Positions 37,750-47,288 of a stretch of DNA of 64,000 nucleotides are shown here, in pieces. The notes under the pieces were generated by a model. The model made no database searches and had not been told where the DNA came from. It saw only the letters and a program-made list of their open reading frames with translations. Within the stretch, counting starts at the first letter, position 1. Each line of letters starts with the position of its first letter. The stretch is from Methanobrevibacter boviskoreani JH1 (lineage in GTDB: Archaea > Methanobacteriota > Methanobacteria > Methanobacteriales > Methanobacteriaceae): NCBI RefSeq assembly GCF_000320505.1, contig NZ_BAGX02000020.1:42573-106572 (forward strand), written 5' to 3'. The position numbers were made by a program, and so were the translations under genes.

Positions 37750-38404
37750 TATTACCTTTTTTTACAATCAGTAAAATTTATAAGTAATAATAAATCCCTT
37801 TTAATTAGTAAAAAAAGAATAAAAAGTAATACTTTTTTAAAAGACAAAACAGGAAAATTAAGGCAAATAAAGAAAATAGACCGATTGTAAAATAAAAAAA
37901 ATAACTCAATATTATTTTAGTTTAATCAAAATAATTTAAAATCCGTTTAAGATAAATTAAAAAAGAATTAAAAAGAACTTAAAATTCGATGAATTGACAT
38001 TAAATTAATAAATTTAAAAAAGGTATTACTTCAAATATGAAAAGATAATAAAAAAATTTCGAAAAATTTGAAAACATTAATAAATAAAATAAATTAAAAT
38101 AGGCTAACTTTAAAATAAACTTATATATTATATTAGAAAAATCTTTAAAATAAAATAACCTAAAATAAATATAAAATATCAATGCCTTATATTTTAAACA
38201 AAAAATAAACCTTTTAAAAACTGTTTTAAATTTTTCTAAAAAACAATTTTTCAGATAAATATTAAAAATATAAGGGGAATTGCAGAAAATAGTAAAAACT
38301 AATATTATAAAAAATAGATATATCTATTTAATATTAAATATCTACAATAATCAATATATTAAATAATATATAACAATAAAAAAATTATAAACCGAAGGAT
38401 TAAA

Positions 38405-39679
38405 ATGCAAATTTTAGCAGATGTTGGTGGTATTCCAGGAAAGGATTGTAGGGGTTTTTGTAAATACTGCTACTTTAAGAAAGTCAAGGATGTGAAACCT
38501 TTAGGATGCAAATATTGTCCACCTAATCAAATAGGATGTGAAAGATGTTCTATAGGAATCCAGGATGCAGAATCTGAATTTAAACCGTTTTATTTAGTTG
38601 CCAATGAGGTTCAAACTACCTTAATGTTAAACCCACCTAGAGACAACAATCTAAAAATAAACATTAGTGGTGGAGGAGACGTAAGCTGTTATCCCCAGAT
38701 TAAAGATTTAGCAGCCACATTGCACCAATTCCAGATACCGATACATTTAGGATATACAAGTGGTAAAGGTATTGACGATGAGAAGTGGGTTACGGATTTA
38801 ATTAATCTTGGAGTTGATGAAGTAACCTATACCCTATTTGCAGCAGATGCTAAGTTAAGACATCAATGGATGGGAGATCCGAATCCTGAGGTTTCCCTTA
38901 AGGCGGCTCAGATATTTTCAGAAAATACCGAATTACATGCTGCAATGGTAATCATTCCAGGGGTAAATGATGGAGATATTTTAAGAAACACCTGTGAAAA
39001 GTTGGAAGAATGGGGAGCAAAAGCAGGTATCCTTATGAGATTTGCAAATACAACAGAAGGTGGATTAATACTAGGTAATGGACCTATTGTTAAAGGTATT
39101 GAAAGCCAATCTGTTGAAAGCTTTGAGCAACTTGTAAGGGAAATCAACTCAGAATTTCCAAAACTTAGAATTACCGGAACACCAGTATGTGATCCCGAAA
39201 CAGGTGCACCGTTCGCACTTGCAAATAAAGGTAATGAACCATACTTGGATTTTATTCCGGAAGTTACAGGTTATGCAACAATCATATCATCTGCTGTTGC
39301 AGGACCAAAAATAGCCAGGATATTTGAAAAGATTGGAGCAAGTGATCATGTAAATGTAATATCTACTAAGAAGGATATTGCATGTTTAATTACAAAATAT
39401 GATCTTGAGGATATTGATTTAACCAATGTTCAGGATACGGTATTCATTCCAGGAAGGGCATATATTCATGAACTAGATGCAAATAGAATATTTAGTGCAG
39501 ACGGCATTGAAAGACTTGTAACACGTGGACCAGATACTTTAAGTGTTGATGGTGAATTAAGTGGAACGTTGACTGAAGAGGATGTAATAGAACAAGAATT
39601 AATACAATTTAGAGAGCTTGTTGGAGAAATAAACTTCTATGGAAGAGATTTTAAAGGAAGACATGGAAATATTCAATAA
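38405..39679 (+). CDS. mmp10: Mmp10, B12-dependent radical SAM methylase of McrA arginine
   Basis: Installs the 5-C-(S)-methyl group on the active-site arginine of McrA using a radical SAM cluster and cobalamin. The SAM-cluster cysteines are C15, C19 and C22 in CRGFCKYCYFKK (a CX3CX2C spacing), with further cysteines C35, C38, C45 and C48 in the following CKYCPPNQIGCERC segment. 424 residues matches methanogenesis marker 10. It lies divergently next to the mcr operon whose product it modifies. Ribosome-binding site GAAGGAT. The C-terminal part should hold the cobalamin-binding region, not resolvable by eye. Confidence 0.93.
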   Translation: MQILADVGGIPGKDCRGFCKYCYFKKVKDVKPLGCKYCPPNQIGCERCSIGIQDAESEFKPFYLVANEVQTTLMLNPPRDNNLKINISGGGDVSCYPQIKDLAATLHQFQIPIHLGYTSGKGIDDEKWVTDLINLGVDEVTYTLFAADAKLRHQWMGDPNPEVSLKAAQIFSENTELHAAMVIIPGVNDGDILRNTCEKLEEWGAKAGILMRFANTTEGGLILGNGPIVKGIESQSVESFEQLVREINSEFPKLRITGTPVCDPETGAPFALANKGNEPYLDFIPEVTGYATIISSAVAGPKIARIFEKIGASDHVNVISTKKDIACLITKYDLEDIDLTNVQDTVFIPGRAYIHELDANRIFSADGIERLVTRGPDTLSVDGELSGTLTEEDVIEQELIQFRELVGEINFYGRDFKGRHGNIQ

Positions 39680-39720
39680 AATAGAAAATTATCATGAACT
39701 TTCATTCAATCCCTATAATT

Positions 39721-39755
39721 AAAAGGCTTTTAAAAAAAGCTATTTTTAAAATTTT
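39721..39755. terminator. Bidirectional terminator between mmp10 and phosphoesterase
   Basis: GCTTTT (39726-39731) and AAAAGC (39735-39740) form a short stem; T tracts follow it on the plus strand and A/T tracts on the other side. The two genes converge here and the hairpin overlaps the phosphoesterase stop. Confidence 0.4.
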
Positions 39756-40890
39756 TATTATTTAACATTAAAACCACTATTTCTGAATCAGTACCTATTC
39801 TAATAGGAGGACCCATAGTACCTAAACCAGTGCTTACTGATAAATAAAATCCATCTGAAACATCATAATTACTAAAGGCATAAAGTCCTTTTAGTTTATG
39901 ATAAACAGCCTTAACCCATAGATTTGCAGGATAAAACTGTCCTCCATGAGTATGACCAGACAATTGTAAATCCACACCCAATTTTTTAAAATATTCATAG
40001 AAGATAGGCAAATGGAATATTAAGATATTTGTTTCAGATTTATTTACAGGTAGATTAAAATGGCATTCTTCCCATTTACCTTCCATATCCTCATACTTGA
40101 AATCTAAACCTATAATATTTAAGCCCAAATCTTTCATATCCAAACTATCACCGTTTAAAACAATGACACCTAATCCTTCTAAATCATTTAATAAACCATT
40201 TATATCCTGATAATGGTCATGATTACCTGGAGTAAAAATAACCTTAGGTTTTATATCATTTAAAGGTTTCAAATCTTCAATATTAACTGGAGAGGAACCG
40301 TCTACAAGATCTCCTGAAATAATAACAATGATATGTTCTATACCCTCCTGTTTTAAATCAAGATAAACTTGATTGATTTTGTTTTTTAGATTTACCAGGA
40401 TTGACTCTCTTCTAATGGAACCAAAGTGCACATCTGAGATATGTAAAATAGCTATTGATTCATTATCATCCCCTTTTAAAATAGGTAAATTATGATATTT
40501 TACTTTAATGTGATGGGCATTATAATAGCCATAGACTCCAAGAACAATCACCAATGAATATAATATTAGAACCAATTCCCGTGGAATTTTTATAAAGAGG
40601 CCTAAGACATATAATAGGATTAGCTCAAATAAAAACATCAATGAGGCCCATTTCCAAAGCTCTGAAATCTCCATAAACATTCTTGTAATTTTATAGGAGG
40701 CTTTTATCTCAACGGTAATGGATATGATATTTATTAAAGCCAGAAATAAACAGATGGACAAAAGAACCACGGGATTTAATTGACAGTTAATATACTTGAA
40801 TAAAGCATCAATTAGAAAATAATTATAGATAAAAAGAAAGATTGTTCCAATTGGTCCGTTGATTAAGTATCTTCTTTTGAAATATTCCAT
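39730..40890 (-). CDS. Membrane-anchored metallophosphoesterase
   Basis: Calcineurin-like phosphoesterase, YkuE/YaeI type. 386 residues: four hydrophobic helices in the first 125 residues anchor it, followed by the metal-binding motifs HISDVHFGS, ISGDLVDGSS, TPGNHDHYQ, and SGHTHGGQFYPA. The C-terminus (YAFSNYDVSDGFYLSVSTGLGTMGPPIRIGTDSEIVVL) is typical of the family. Substrate unknown; bacterial relatives act on lipid phosphates or cyclic nucleotides. Monocistronic, convergent with mmp10. Confidence 0.88.
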   Translation of the reverse strand: MEYFKRRYLINGPIGTIFLFIYNYFLIDALFKYINCQLNPVVLLSICLFLALINIISITVEIKASYKITRMFMEISELWKWASLMFLFELILLYVLGLFIKIPRELVLILYSLVIVLGVYGYYNAHHIKVKYHNLPILKGDDNESIAILHISDVHFGSIRRESILVNLKNKINQVYLDLKQEGIEHIIVIISGDLVDGSSPVNIEDLKPLNDIKPKVIFTPGNHDHYQDINGLLNDLEGLGVIVLNGDSLDMKDLGLNIIGLDFKYEDMEGKWEECHFNLPVNKSETNILIFHLPIFYEYFKKLGVDLQLSGHTHGGQFYPANLWVKAVYHKLKGLYAFSNYDVSDGFYLSVSTGLGTMGPPIRIGTDSEIVVLMLNNKNFKNSFF

Positions 40891-41061
40891 AGTATCCCAT
40901 TATAAAAAATTATATAAAAACTATTGACCAATAAGATATTTAAAAATTTTGAATTGAAAAAAGTAGTTACATAAAAAACAATAAGAATAAATTTTGGATA
41001 TTCTAAAATTCAAAATTGAAAAAAGTAGCTAAAAAAAATAATAAAAAAAATTTAAAATAGA

Positions 41062-41979
41062 TTAATTATCCACAATGGAACTTTCACTATATAATTTTAC
41101 TAGGGTATAATTATACATGTGTGATCTATTGATATCCGCTATGTCTGATAAATATTGGTCGTTTACAACAACCTGACCTATTTTATCATGATATTTGTCA
41201 TAATCTAGTTTCACCCTTAAACCGTCTAACTGTGTTGTAATAGGAGTTGGAGTGTGAACATCTTTGATTTCTGGTAATTGTCTTTCAATAGCGTTTTTAA
41301 CCATTACAGGAGGTGCCAAAGGAGCATCTTCAGCCATGTATTTTTTCTTACGGTTTAAGATATCCTCTGTAGTTTGAACTAATCTCCTAAGTGCACGGAT
41401 ATTTTCACCACGTTTAAGTCTACGTGGAATTCTACCTAAACCTCCAACATATGCATCGGCACCAGGCAATTCCTCAATGTCTATATCAGGAGCACCAGTT
41501 ACAATTACAGGAATGTCTATATCATCAAACAAAAATGATTTCTCAATAATACAATCTTTGAAACTTCCAAGGGCAAAGATAGCCAAATCATGTTCCTCAA
41601 TCAAATATTTTTCCTCTTGTGAGATTCCGCTTGTACCCTTACCATGACCTCTTGCCAAACCTATCATGTTATCCTTTGCACCGAACCTTCTAAGATACTC
41701 GGATATATCACATGCCGCATGTGGTAAGTGGTGTCTTGCCAATGTTGGTGAAACAATAGCTATTTCAGAACCTGCCATAGGGGCAAAGGTTAGTTTACCT
41801 AATAATTCTTTAGATTTCTCTTTGATTTTATCAACATCATCAACTGGTACAGCCATATTCAAGACAAGATCCATTTGGATAACATTTTCCTGTATAATAA
41901 ATCCACCTAAATCTTCAATAAGCTCCCTCATTTCATTACTTTTATGAATTCCACCAGAATAAGTTAAGGTTTCATACAC
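41062..41979 (-). CDS. Methanogenesis marker protein 7
   Basis: Component of the ATP-dependent MCR-activating complex in methanogens, with McrC, Mmp17 and Mmp3. 305 residues from a GTG start at 41979 ([12 protein letters not shown]), chosen because GGAGAT lies seven bases before it; the ATG at 41988 has that site directly abutting it. Conserved parts include [51 protein letters not shown] and [24 protein letters not shown] downstream gene on the same strand order (42078) lies 98 bases upstream. Located 4 kb from mcr, across from mmp10. Confidence 0.88.
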   Translation of the reverse strand: MYETLTYSGGIHKSNEMRELIEDLGGFIIQENVIQMDLVLNMAVPVDDVDKIKEKSKELLGKLTFAPMAGSEIAIVSPTLARHHLPHAACDISEYLRRFGAKDNMIGLARGHGKGTSGISQEEKYLIEEHDLAIFALGSFKDCIIEKSFLFDDIDIPVIVTGAPDIDIEELPGADAYVGGLGRIPRRLKRGENIRALRRLVQTTEDILNRKKKYMAEDAPLAPPVMVKNAIERQLPEIKDVHTPTPITTQLDGLRVKLDYDKYHDKIGQVVVNDQYLSDIADINRSHMYNYTLVKLYSESSIVDN

Positions 41980-42077
41980 TATAAACATCTCCTACTTTAA
42001 AAAAATACACATTAGTATAGTTATATTAAGATATTAAATTACTACTTAATAAATTTTATAATTAAGATTCCATATTC

Positions 42078-42629
42078 CTATAAAAGACCAATATTTAATA
42101 GGATGGAATATCTCAACTCGGCCCTTTCAATAGGATCTTCCGGAACATTATGATGGGATGGTATTTTAACTAGTTTATAATTACCACTTTCTTTTATATC
42201 TTCCATATAATCAGGATAAATTAAATAATCAAAGTCAGAATCATCAATATTGAAGTTCATATCTTCGACAATCTCCTTTAGGAAATTAGATAATACCTTA
42301 ACATTAATATTATGATTTTCCTCCCTTAACTGTGAGAACTTACTTGTATTTGTAAACCATTCATAGATTAGATTATAATCCCTTATCTTATCGATTACCT
42401 CATCCTTACTTAGAGGTTTAGACGTTAAGTTTGAAACCTCAATGATGCTCTCTAAAATCTCATTAAAGGTATTTAATTTCAGAGGTAATGAATCAATGTC
42501 TGTCCCACTCTCTGATAAAAGGATTGCAAAATCGCCATCCTTACTTGAAGGATGTTTATTCACCACATAATCACTGATTCCTCCAAGTTCAACTACCTTC
42601 CTACACATTGGCGTTGTTACTATCTTCAT
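42078..42629 (-). CDS. Uncharacterised protein upstream of mmp7
   Basis: 183 residues, no membrane segment, no recognised family. The start is clear: GGGAGG five bases before the ATG at 42629 (MKIVTTPMCRKVVELGGI); the frame continues upstream but without such a signal. The N-terminal half looks alpha/beta (VVNKHPSSKDGDFAILLSESG); the C-terminal half is acidic and helical, ending PIERAELRYSILLNIGLL. It precedes mmp7 on the same strand by 98 bases and follows comB, so a role in MCR activation or coenzyme M metabolism is possible, but only by context. Probably restricted to methanogens. Confidence 0.75.
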   Translation of the reverse strand: MKIVTTPMCRKVVELGGISDYVVNKHPSSKDGDFAILLSESGTDIDSLPLKLNTFNEILESIIEVSNLTSKPLSKDEVIDKIRDYNLIYEWFTNTSKFSQLREENHNINVKVLSNFLKEIVEDMNFNIDDSDFDYLIYPDYMEDIKESGNYKLVKIPSHHNVPEDPIERAELRYSILLNIGLL

Positions 42630-42864
42630 ATTATCCTCCCATAAAATTGAAATCATGTCTATATATTGATTCAAAGATACATTAAGATTATCACCATATA
42701 AATTGATAAATAAATCCATTTCTATAATCCAAATAGTTAATTGAAAAAAATTATCTAAATTAGATTTTTAAAATAGATTCATTCAATTTAGAAATTAAAT
42801 CTTGTAAAAAAATATAAAAAAATCAAATATTTTTAATATAATTTAGATAAAATAATAAAACTTA

Positions 42865-43563
42865 TCAAAACTTGGTAATTGTACCATTTTCATATATACC
42901 AACATCATCAAAAATATCCCTTTTTAATGAAAAATCAATATCTTTTTTAGAACCTACATTGATTAATCTTTTAGCTGAAAAACCATCAAATATAGCCTGA
43001 TTTACCATCTCATCATTATAAGAGGCTAATTTTGCTGATACCGCATATTCTGAAAATTCACAGTTTAAATCCTGCTTCTCATTATAATAATCAAGCCATC
43101 TTATTATAAAACCAGCTGCAAGATAATCCTCAATTGTGAAATTACCCTTCCAACCTGCCATTACAATATCTATATGGTTGTCAGCCACTTCAATACATTT
43201 TTCAGCACATGCCTTTCCATTAACAAATCCCCCAATTAAAACATGGGGACTTTCCATATTCTGAAGAATTCTTGTACCGTTACTAGTGGTCAATATAAAA
43301 TTTTCCTTATCTGTTTCATATTCCAAAACATCCTCTGGAGAATTACCCAAATCAAATCCGTCTATTTTTGAACCTTCCCTTTCACCTGCTAAAACTCCAT
43401 CATATTTAATGCTTTTAGAGATTGCATCTTCCTTTGAAAATGCGGGGATGATCTTTTTAAAAGAAGATAAGGCAACAGTGATAGTAGTACTTGCTCTTAA
43501 TGCGTCAATCATAACAGAAGTGTCATTTGAAATGGTTTTCTCAAAACTTAAACTTACCTTCAT
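42865..43563 (-). CDS. comB: 2-phosphosulfolactate phosphatase
   Basis: Magnesium-dependent phosphatase making sulfolactate, second step of coenzyme M synthesis; ComC at 62.6 kb performs the next step. The family pattern is clear: MKVSLSFEKTISNDTSVMIDALRASTTI at the start, GEREGSKIDGFDLGNSPEDV, and LTTSNGTRILQNM. The start ATG at 43563 follows GTGAT; the frame runs on to 43584 without support. 232 residues. ComA, the first enzyme, is not in the window. Divergent from the TraB-family gene. Confidence 0.93.
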   Translation of the reverse strand: MKVSLSFEKTISNDTSVMIDALRASTTITVALSSFKKIIPAFSKEDAISKSIKYDGVLAGEREGSKIDGFDLGNSPEDVLEYETDKENFILTTSNGTRILQNMESPHVLIGGFVNGKACAEKCIEVADNHIDIVMAGWKGNFTIEDYLAAGFIIRWLDYYNEKQDLNCEFSEYAVSAKLASYNDEMVNQAIFDGFSAKRLINVGSKKDIDFSLKRDIFDDVGIYENGTITKF

Positions 43564-43820
43564 TTTATCACAAAAAAAATCCATTAATAATATTTTTATT
43601 TATTGTTTATATAATGATTTTAATTAAAAATCAGAATAATGAAAAAAGTCTAAATAGCTATTTAAGTAACAAACATATAAATTATTAAAGGTTAAAAAAT
43701 CAATTTATAAATAGTAGTATAATAAATATTAAATATTAAAATTTATTAAAAAATTATACAAATAAAACTATTTTATCATATTATTTTGTTTATTTTAACA
43801 AGCTACTAAGAAGTGTTATT

Positions 43821-44993
43821 TTGAAAAGAGAGAATTTAACTATTATAGGTACTGCACATGTATCTGCCGATAGTGTTGAAGAAGTAAAGAACACCATATA
43901 TGAAGTTCAGCCAGAGGTTGTGGGAATTGAACTTGATTATGGAAGATATCAACGTCTTCGAAATGAGATGAAAGGTATTGAAACCGACGATACCATTTCC
44001 ATGAGAAAGATTATTAAGGAAAATAAGGTTGGTATATTTTTTGCATCAAGTATCTTAGGTTATATTCAAAATAAGATCGGTCAGGACGTGGACGTTAAAC
44101 CTGGTTCTGAAATGATAGGTGCTATAGAGGCTGCAGAGGATTTAAACATCAGGATTGCACTTTTAGATAGAGATATTAACACCACCCTGCAAAGGGCATT
44201 GAATAAAATGAGTAGCTGGGAAAAGGCCAGATTTGTATTTGAAACACTTAAAGCCGTTTTAATTGGTGAAGACGAGGAAGAGGAATTTGACATCGAAGAG
44301 TTAAAACAGGAAGATACAATTGAAGAGGTAATGAAATTCTTTAAAGAGGAGTCACCTGCAGTCTATGAGGTTTTAGTTAATGAAAGGGACGCATATCTTG
44401 CAAGAAGCATTTCACTCATTCCTGAAGACAATGTGATTGCAGTAGTAGGTGCTGGACATAAACATGGTATAAACCATTACCTAGATCATCCTGAGGAGAT
44501 TCCGACATATGAGGAGTTAACCGACATAAATAAGGGCAAGGGAATACCATGGGGAAAAATCATACTTGCATCCATCCCAATAATATTTATTGCGATATTT
44601 TTTCTGGCTTTTATTCATGGTGTAAATATTACCAATGAACTTTTCGAATATTTCTTTGTGTATATCATTATGGGATTTTTAGGCAGTATTTTATCAGGTT
44701 CTAAGATACCCTCAGCTATTGTAGGGGGATTAGTTGCTCCATTTACAGTAATGCATCCATTACTTGCTGCAGGTATGTTTTCAGCACTTGTGGAATTACA
44801 TTATAGGCCTGTTAGAAAAAGAGACATTAATAATTTAGGTGAAGTTGAATCCCTAAGGGATTTATGGGGCAATAACATATTTAGAATATTGCTTGTTTTC
44901 ATTGGAACAGACATAGGTGTAAGCATAGCAACCTTCTTTATATTACCTACAAATGTATTTATCCCACTTGCAATGAAAGTATTCGGATTATAA
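43821..44993 (+). CDS. TraB/PrgY family membrane protein
   Basis: 390 residues. Residues 1-230 form the TraB/PrgY/GumN domain with its signature LTIIGTAHVSADSVEEV, the EPxxVGIELDYGRYQRL segment and VVGAGHKHGI; the last 150 residues contain four or five membrane helices. The family is thought to be a metalloprotease-like or pheromone-inactivating protein in bacteria, but its archaeal role is not known. The start is TTG at 43821, with AAGTG upstream; the next ATG is about 48 codons in, after the signature, so it cannot be the start. No plasmid genes nearby. Confidence 0.85.
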   Translation: MKRENLTIIGTAHVSADSVEEVKNTIYEVQPEVVGIELDYGRYQRLRNEMKGIETDDTISMRKIIKENKVGIFFASSILGYIQNKIGQDVDVKPGSEMIGAIEAAEDLNIRIALLDRDINTTLQRALNKMSSWEKARFVFETLKAVLIGEDEEEEFDIEELKQEDTIEEVMKFFKEESPAVYEVLVNERDAYLARSISLIPEDNVIAVVGAGHKHGINHYLDHPEEIPTYEELTDINKGKGIPWGKIILASIPIIFIAIFFLAFIHGVNITNELFEYFFVYIIMGFLGSILSGSKIPSAIVGGLVAPFTVMHPLLAAGMFSALVELHYRPVRKRDINNLGEVESLRDLWGNNIFRILLVFIGTDIGVSIATFFILPTNVFIPLAMKVFGL

Positions 44994-45198
44994 AAATAGT
45001 TAATATAATTAGATAAAATATGAAGCATTCATTCCAGATATAAATAAATAGTTTCACTTAGATAAATAAGAAAGACCATATTAGAAAGTATGAAATAAAA
45101 AATTCATAAGTTTTTATAATAAGAATGCAATAATATATTATATATACATAATTATTTTTAAAATAAAAAGTCTTTGATAAAAAAGGTGAATTTAAAAA

Positions 45199-45417
45199 AT
45201 GTATCTTATTTTCCGTTGTGACTGTGGAAGAGTATTATATGCTAAAAAAGGACAAGCTACTAGAAAATGCGTGTGTGGAAAAGTTCTAAAAGTTAAAGAA
45301 AGAAGAATATTTAAGAAGGTAGCAACAAGAGAAGAGGCATCAAAAGCAGTTCAAGACATGCAAGAAGAAATTCACGGATTTAAAGGTTTTCAAACAGCAA
45401 ATGATTTGAAAAGATAA
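45199..45417 (+). CDS. DUF1922 small zinc-ribbon protein
   Basis: 72 residues with a zinc ribbon, CDCGRVLYAKKGQATRKCVCG (two CxC-type pairs), followed by a basic helical tail. It matches the DUF1922 family, whose Methanothermobacter member MTH1184 has a known solution structure; no function is established. Ribosome-binding site AAGGTGA. The neighbour order comB - TraB - DUF1922 also seems to be kept in Methanothermobacter, from memory. Followed 45 bases later by the CNNM protein, likely co-transcribed. Confidence 0.88.
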   Translation: MYLIFRCDCGRVLYAKKGQATRKCVCGKVLKVKERRIFKKVATREEASKAVQDMQEEIHGFKGFQTANDLKR

Positions 45418-45462
45418 TTTATTTTTAGGAAATAATCATTACTATTTTATAAAGGAATTGAA

Positions 45463-46818
45463 ATGATAACAGAAATCATCGAAATTATTATTATAATAAT
45501 ATTAATCATCATCAATGGTATTTTAACAATGGCGGAATTAGCTATTATTTCGTCAAGAAAATATAAGCTTTTAAAATATGAGCAAGAAGGACATAAAAGC
45601 GCTAGAACAGCTATTAATTTATTAGAAGATTCTACAAACTTTTTATCAACGGTCCAAATTGGAATTACTGCAAGTAACATTATTTTAGGTGTAGTAGGTG
45701 GTGCAACCTTAGCCGGTCCATTATCAGCTTACCTTGGACCATATATTCCATATTCCTATACAATAAGTTACATTATAATTGTACTTATTACAACATACTT
45801 TACCCTTATTGTAGGTGAAATTGCACCTAAACAGATAGCTATCAACAAACCTGAAAGGATAGCTATCAAAGTTGCAAGTTCAATGGAAACGTTATCCTGT
45901 ATATCTGCACCAATAGTAAAACTATTAAGTGACTCAACAAACCTATTACTTAGAATACTTGGTGAAAAAAGTAATGAGAAACATGAAATCACCGAGGAAG
46001 AAGTTAATTTACTTATTGAAGAGGGTATTGAAGAGGGAAATATTGAAGAAGAGGAGAAAGCCATTATTCAAAGGGTCTTCCGTCTTGATGCTCAAAAAGT
46101 AGATATGATTATGACACCAAGAAATGAGATTGTATGGTTGGATCTTGAAGACAGCGATAAAGAGAACAAAGCGAAAATCATTGAGAGTAAACGTTCAATA
46201 TTTCCGGTAGCCTCAGGAGAACTTGATGACTTTATTGGAGTAGTACAAGCTAAAGATTTATTGGGTTCATTATTTAACGGTAGAAAACTAGACCTAAAAA
46301 AAGAACTTAAAAATCCTTTAGTAGTTCCAGATAATCTTTTATCCATGGAATTATTAACTAAATTCAAACAAAATCAACATTACGTCCATATGGCCCTTGT
46401 TGTAGACGAGTTCGGTACAGTTCTTGGTTTAATTACCTTAAATGATTTACTTGAAGGGATTGTTGGAGATATACCAGGTATTGATGAGATGGATGATCCG
46501 AAAGCTATTGAACTTAAAGACCATTCATGGTTAATGGACGGTAGAATTACAATTGATAGATTTAAAGAAATCTTTGATATTACAGACCAGGAGTTACCTA
46601 ATGAAGAGGAGGATAATTTCTCAACTATTGCAGGTTTCATATTAGGATATCTTGAAAAAATCCCTACAGACGGAGAAACATTTACATGGGATAAATTCTG
46701 TTTCGAAATATTAAGGATGGATGGAAACCAAATTGATAAAATCCTTATAAATATTGTAGAACCAGAGGAAAAAGAGGATACAGAGGAAAACGATAAAGAA
46801 GATAATGACGAGGAATAA
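45463..46818 (+). CDS. CNNM/CorC-type transporter with CBS domains
   Basis: 451-residue hemolysin C/CorB-type protein, probably moving or sensing Mg2+ or another divalent cation. Domains in order: CNNM membrane domain (residues 1-180, three to four helices, with AELAIISSRKYKLLKYEQEGHKSA and VGEIAPKQIAINKPERIA), a helix rich in glutamate, two CBS repeats (about 195-320, including IMTPRNEIVWLDLED and HMALVVDEFGTVLGLITLNDLLE) and a C-terminal CorC_HlyC domain (ELKDHSWLMDGRITIDRFKEIF). Acidic tail. Prior ribosome-binding site AAAGGAATT. Confidence 0.9.
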   Translation: MITEIIEIIIIIILIIINGILTMAELAIISSRKYKLLKYEQEGHKSARTAINLLEDSTNFLSTVQIGITASNIILGVVGGATLAGPLSAYLGPYIPYSYTISYIIIVLITTYFTLIVGEIAPKQIAINKPERIAIKVASSMETLSCISAPIVKLLSDSTNLLLRILGEKSNEKHEITEEEVNLLIEEGIEEGNIEEEEKAIIQRVFRLDAQKVDMIMTPRNEIVWLDLEDSDKENKAKIIESKRSIFPVASGELDDFIGVVQAKDLLGSLFNGRKLDLKKELKNPLVVPDNLLSMELLTKFKQNQHYVHMALVVDEFGTVLGLITLNDLLEGIVGDIPGIDEMDDPKAIELKDHSWLMDGRITIDRFKEIFDITDQELPNEEEDNFSTIAGFILGYLEKIPTDGETFTWDKFCFEILRMDGNQIDKILINIVEPEEKEDTEENDKEDNDEE

Positions 46819-46988
46819 TCTTCTTTATTTACTATTTTTTTAACTTAAACATTTTATATTAAATTCAATAATTTTAAAAGCTCTAATAATTTAAGGGAAA
46901 CTAATTTTCAATATTAATAAATAATATAAGATAGAATCCAAGACAAAATAAAATTAAAAAAAGAATAAGATTTAAAAGTTGCCTTTCT

Positions 46989-47070
46989 GATTTAATATTT
47001 CTAGAACCTTCATAAATTTAAAAAAAGATTTAAACTATTTTTTTGATTTAATATTTTTAGAACCCTTATA
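46989..47070 (-). repeat. Duplicated 3' end of the small membrane gene
   Basis: A 26-base segment at 47045-47070, which encodes the C-terminal YKGSKNIKS of the small gene, recurs with three mismatches at 46989-47014 (56 bases away). On the minus strand the second copy reads YEGSRNIKSE without the stop. The similarity continues into the T-rich flank, so this is a tandem duplication of about 56 bases, now degenerate. Confidence 0.7.
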
Positions 47071-47286
47071 TTTGTTCTTTTCAATTTTTTCTTTTCTTAA
47101 AGCTCTTTCATCTTTGGTATTAAAGTAATCATATAAAGCATATATAAAAATAGCTACAATTACAATATCTAAAATAATGTCATAATTATGAATATTATAG
47201 TTAAAATTCACTATGGATATTACAAGTAAAACCATTAGAACAATTAATAAGGAAACATATTTTAATTTATCTTTATCCATAAACAC
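47035..47286 (-). CDS. Small membrane protein next to MBL hydrolase
   Basis: 83 residues: two hydrophobic helices (YVSLLIVLMVLLVISIV and IILDIVIVAIFIYALYDYF) and a strongly basic C-terminus (RKEKIEKNKYKGSKNIKSKK). Family not recognised. It starts two bases after the MBL hydrolase stop, so the two are co-expressed. Its 3' end has been duplicated downstream. Confidence 0.7.
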   Translation of the reverse strand: MFMDKDKLKYVSLLIVLMVLLVISIVNFNYNIHNYDIILDIVIVAIFIYALYDYFNTKDERALRKEKIEKNKYKGSKNIKSKK

Positions 47287-47288
47287 AC

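Larger units (their letters stand above)
37599..38404. other. Long divergent spacer between mcr operon and mmp10
   Basis: 806 bases. The mcr promoter and its inverted repeats occupy 37695-37749. The rest, to 38404, is A/T; a 60-residue Phe/Tyr-rich open frame within it looks random. mmp10 has a GAAGGAT ribosome-binding site; its promoter is probably among the TA-rich stretches at 38320-38385. Confidence 0.5.

Noticed and set aside
38000-38182. 60-residue Phe/Tyr-rich open frame upstream of mmp10
   Set aside because: Composition is what A/T-rich random DNA gives; no start signal and no neighbours to couple with.
42630-42719. N-terminal 30-residue extension of the protein upstream of mmp7
   Set aside because: The GGGAGG site in front of the ATG at 42629 lies within this stretch, so it is leader.
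43821-44993. TraB name as a sign of a plasmid or conjugative element
   Set aside because: The TraB/PrgY/GumN family is widespread in archaeal chromosomes; no other transfer genes are near.
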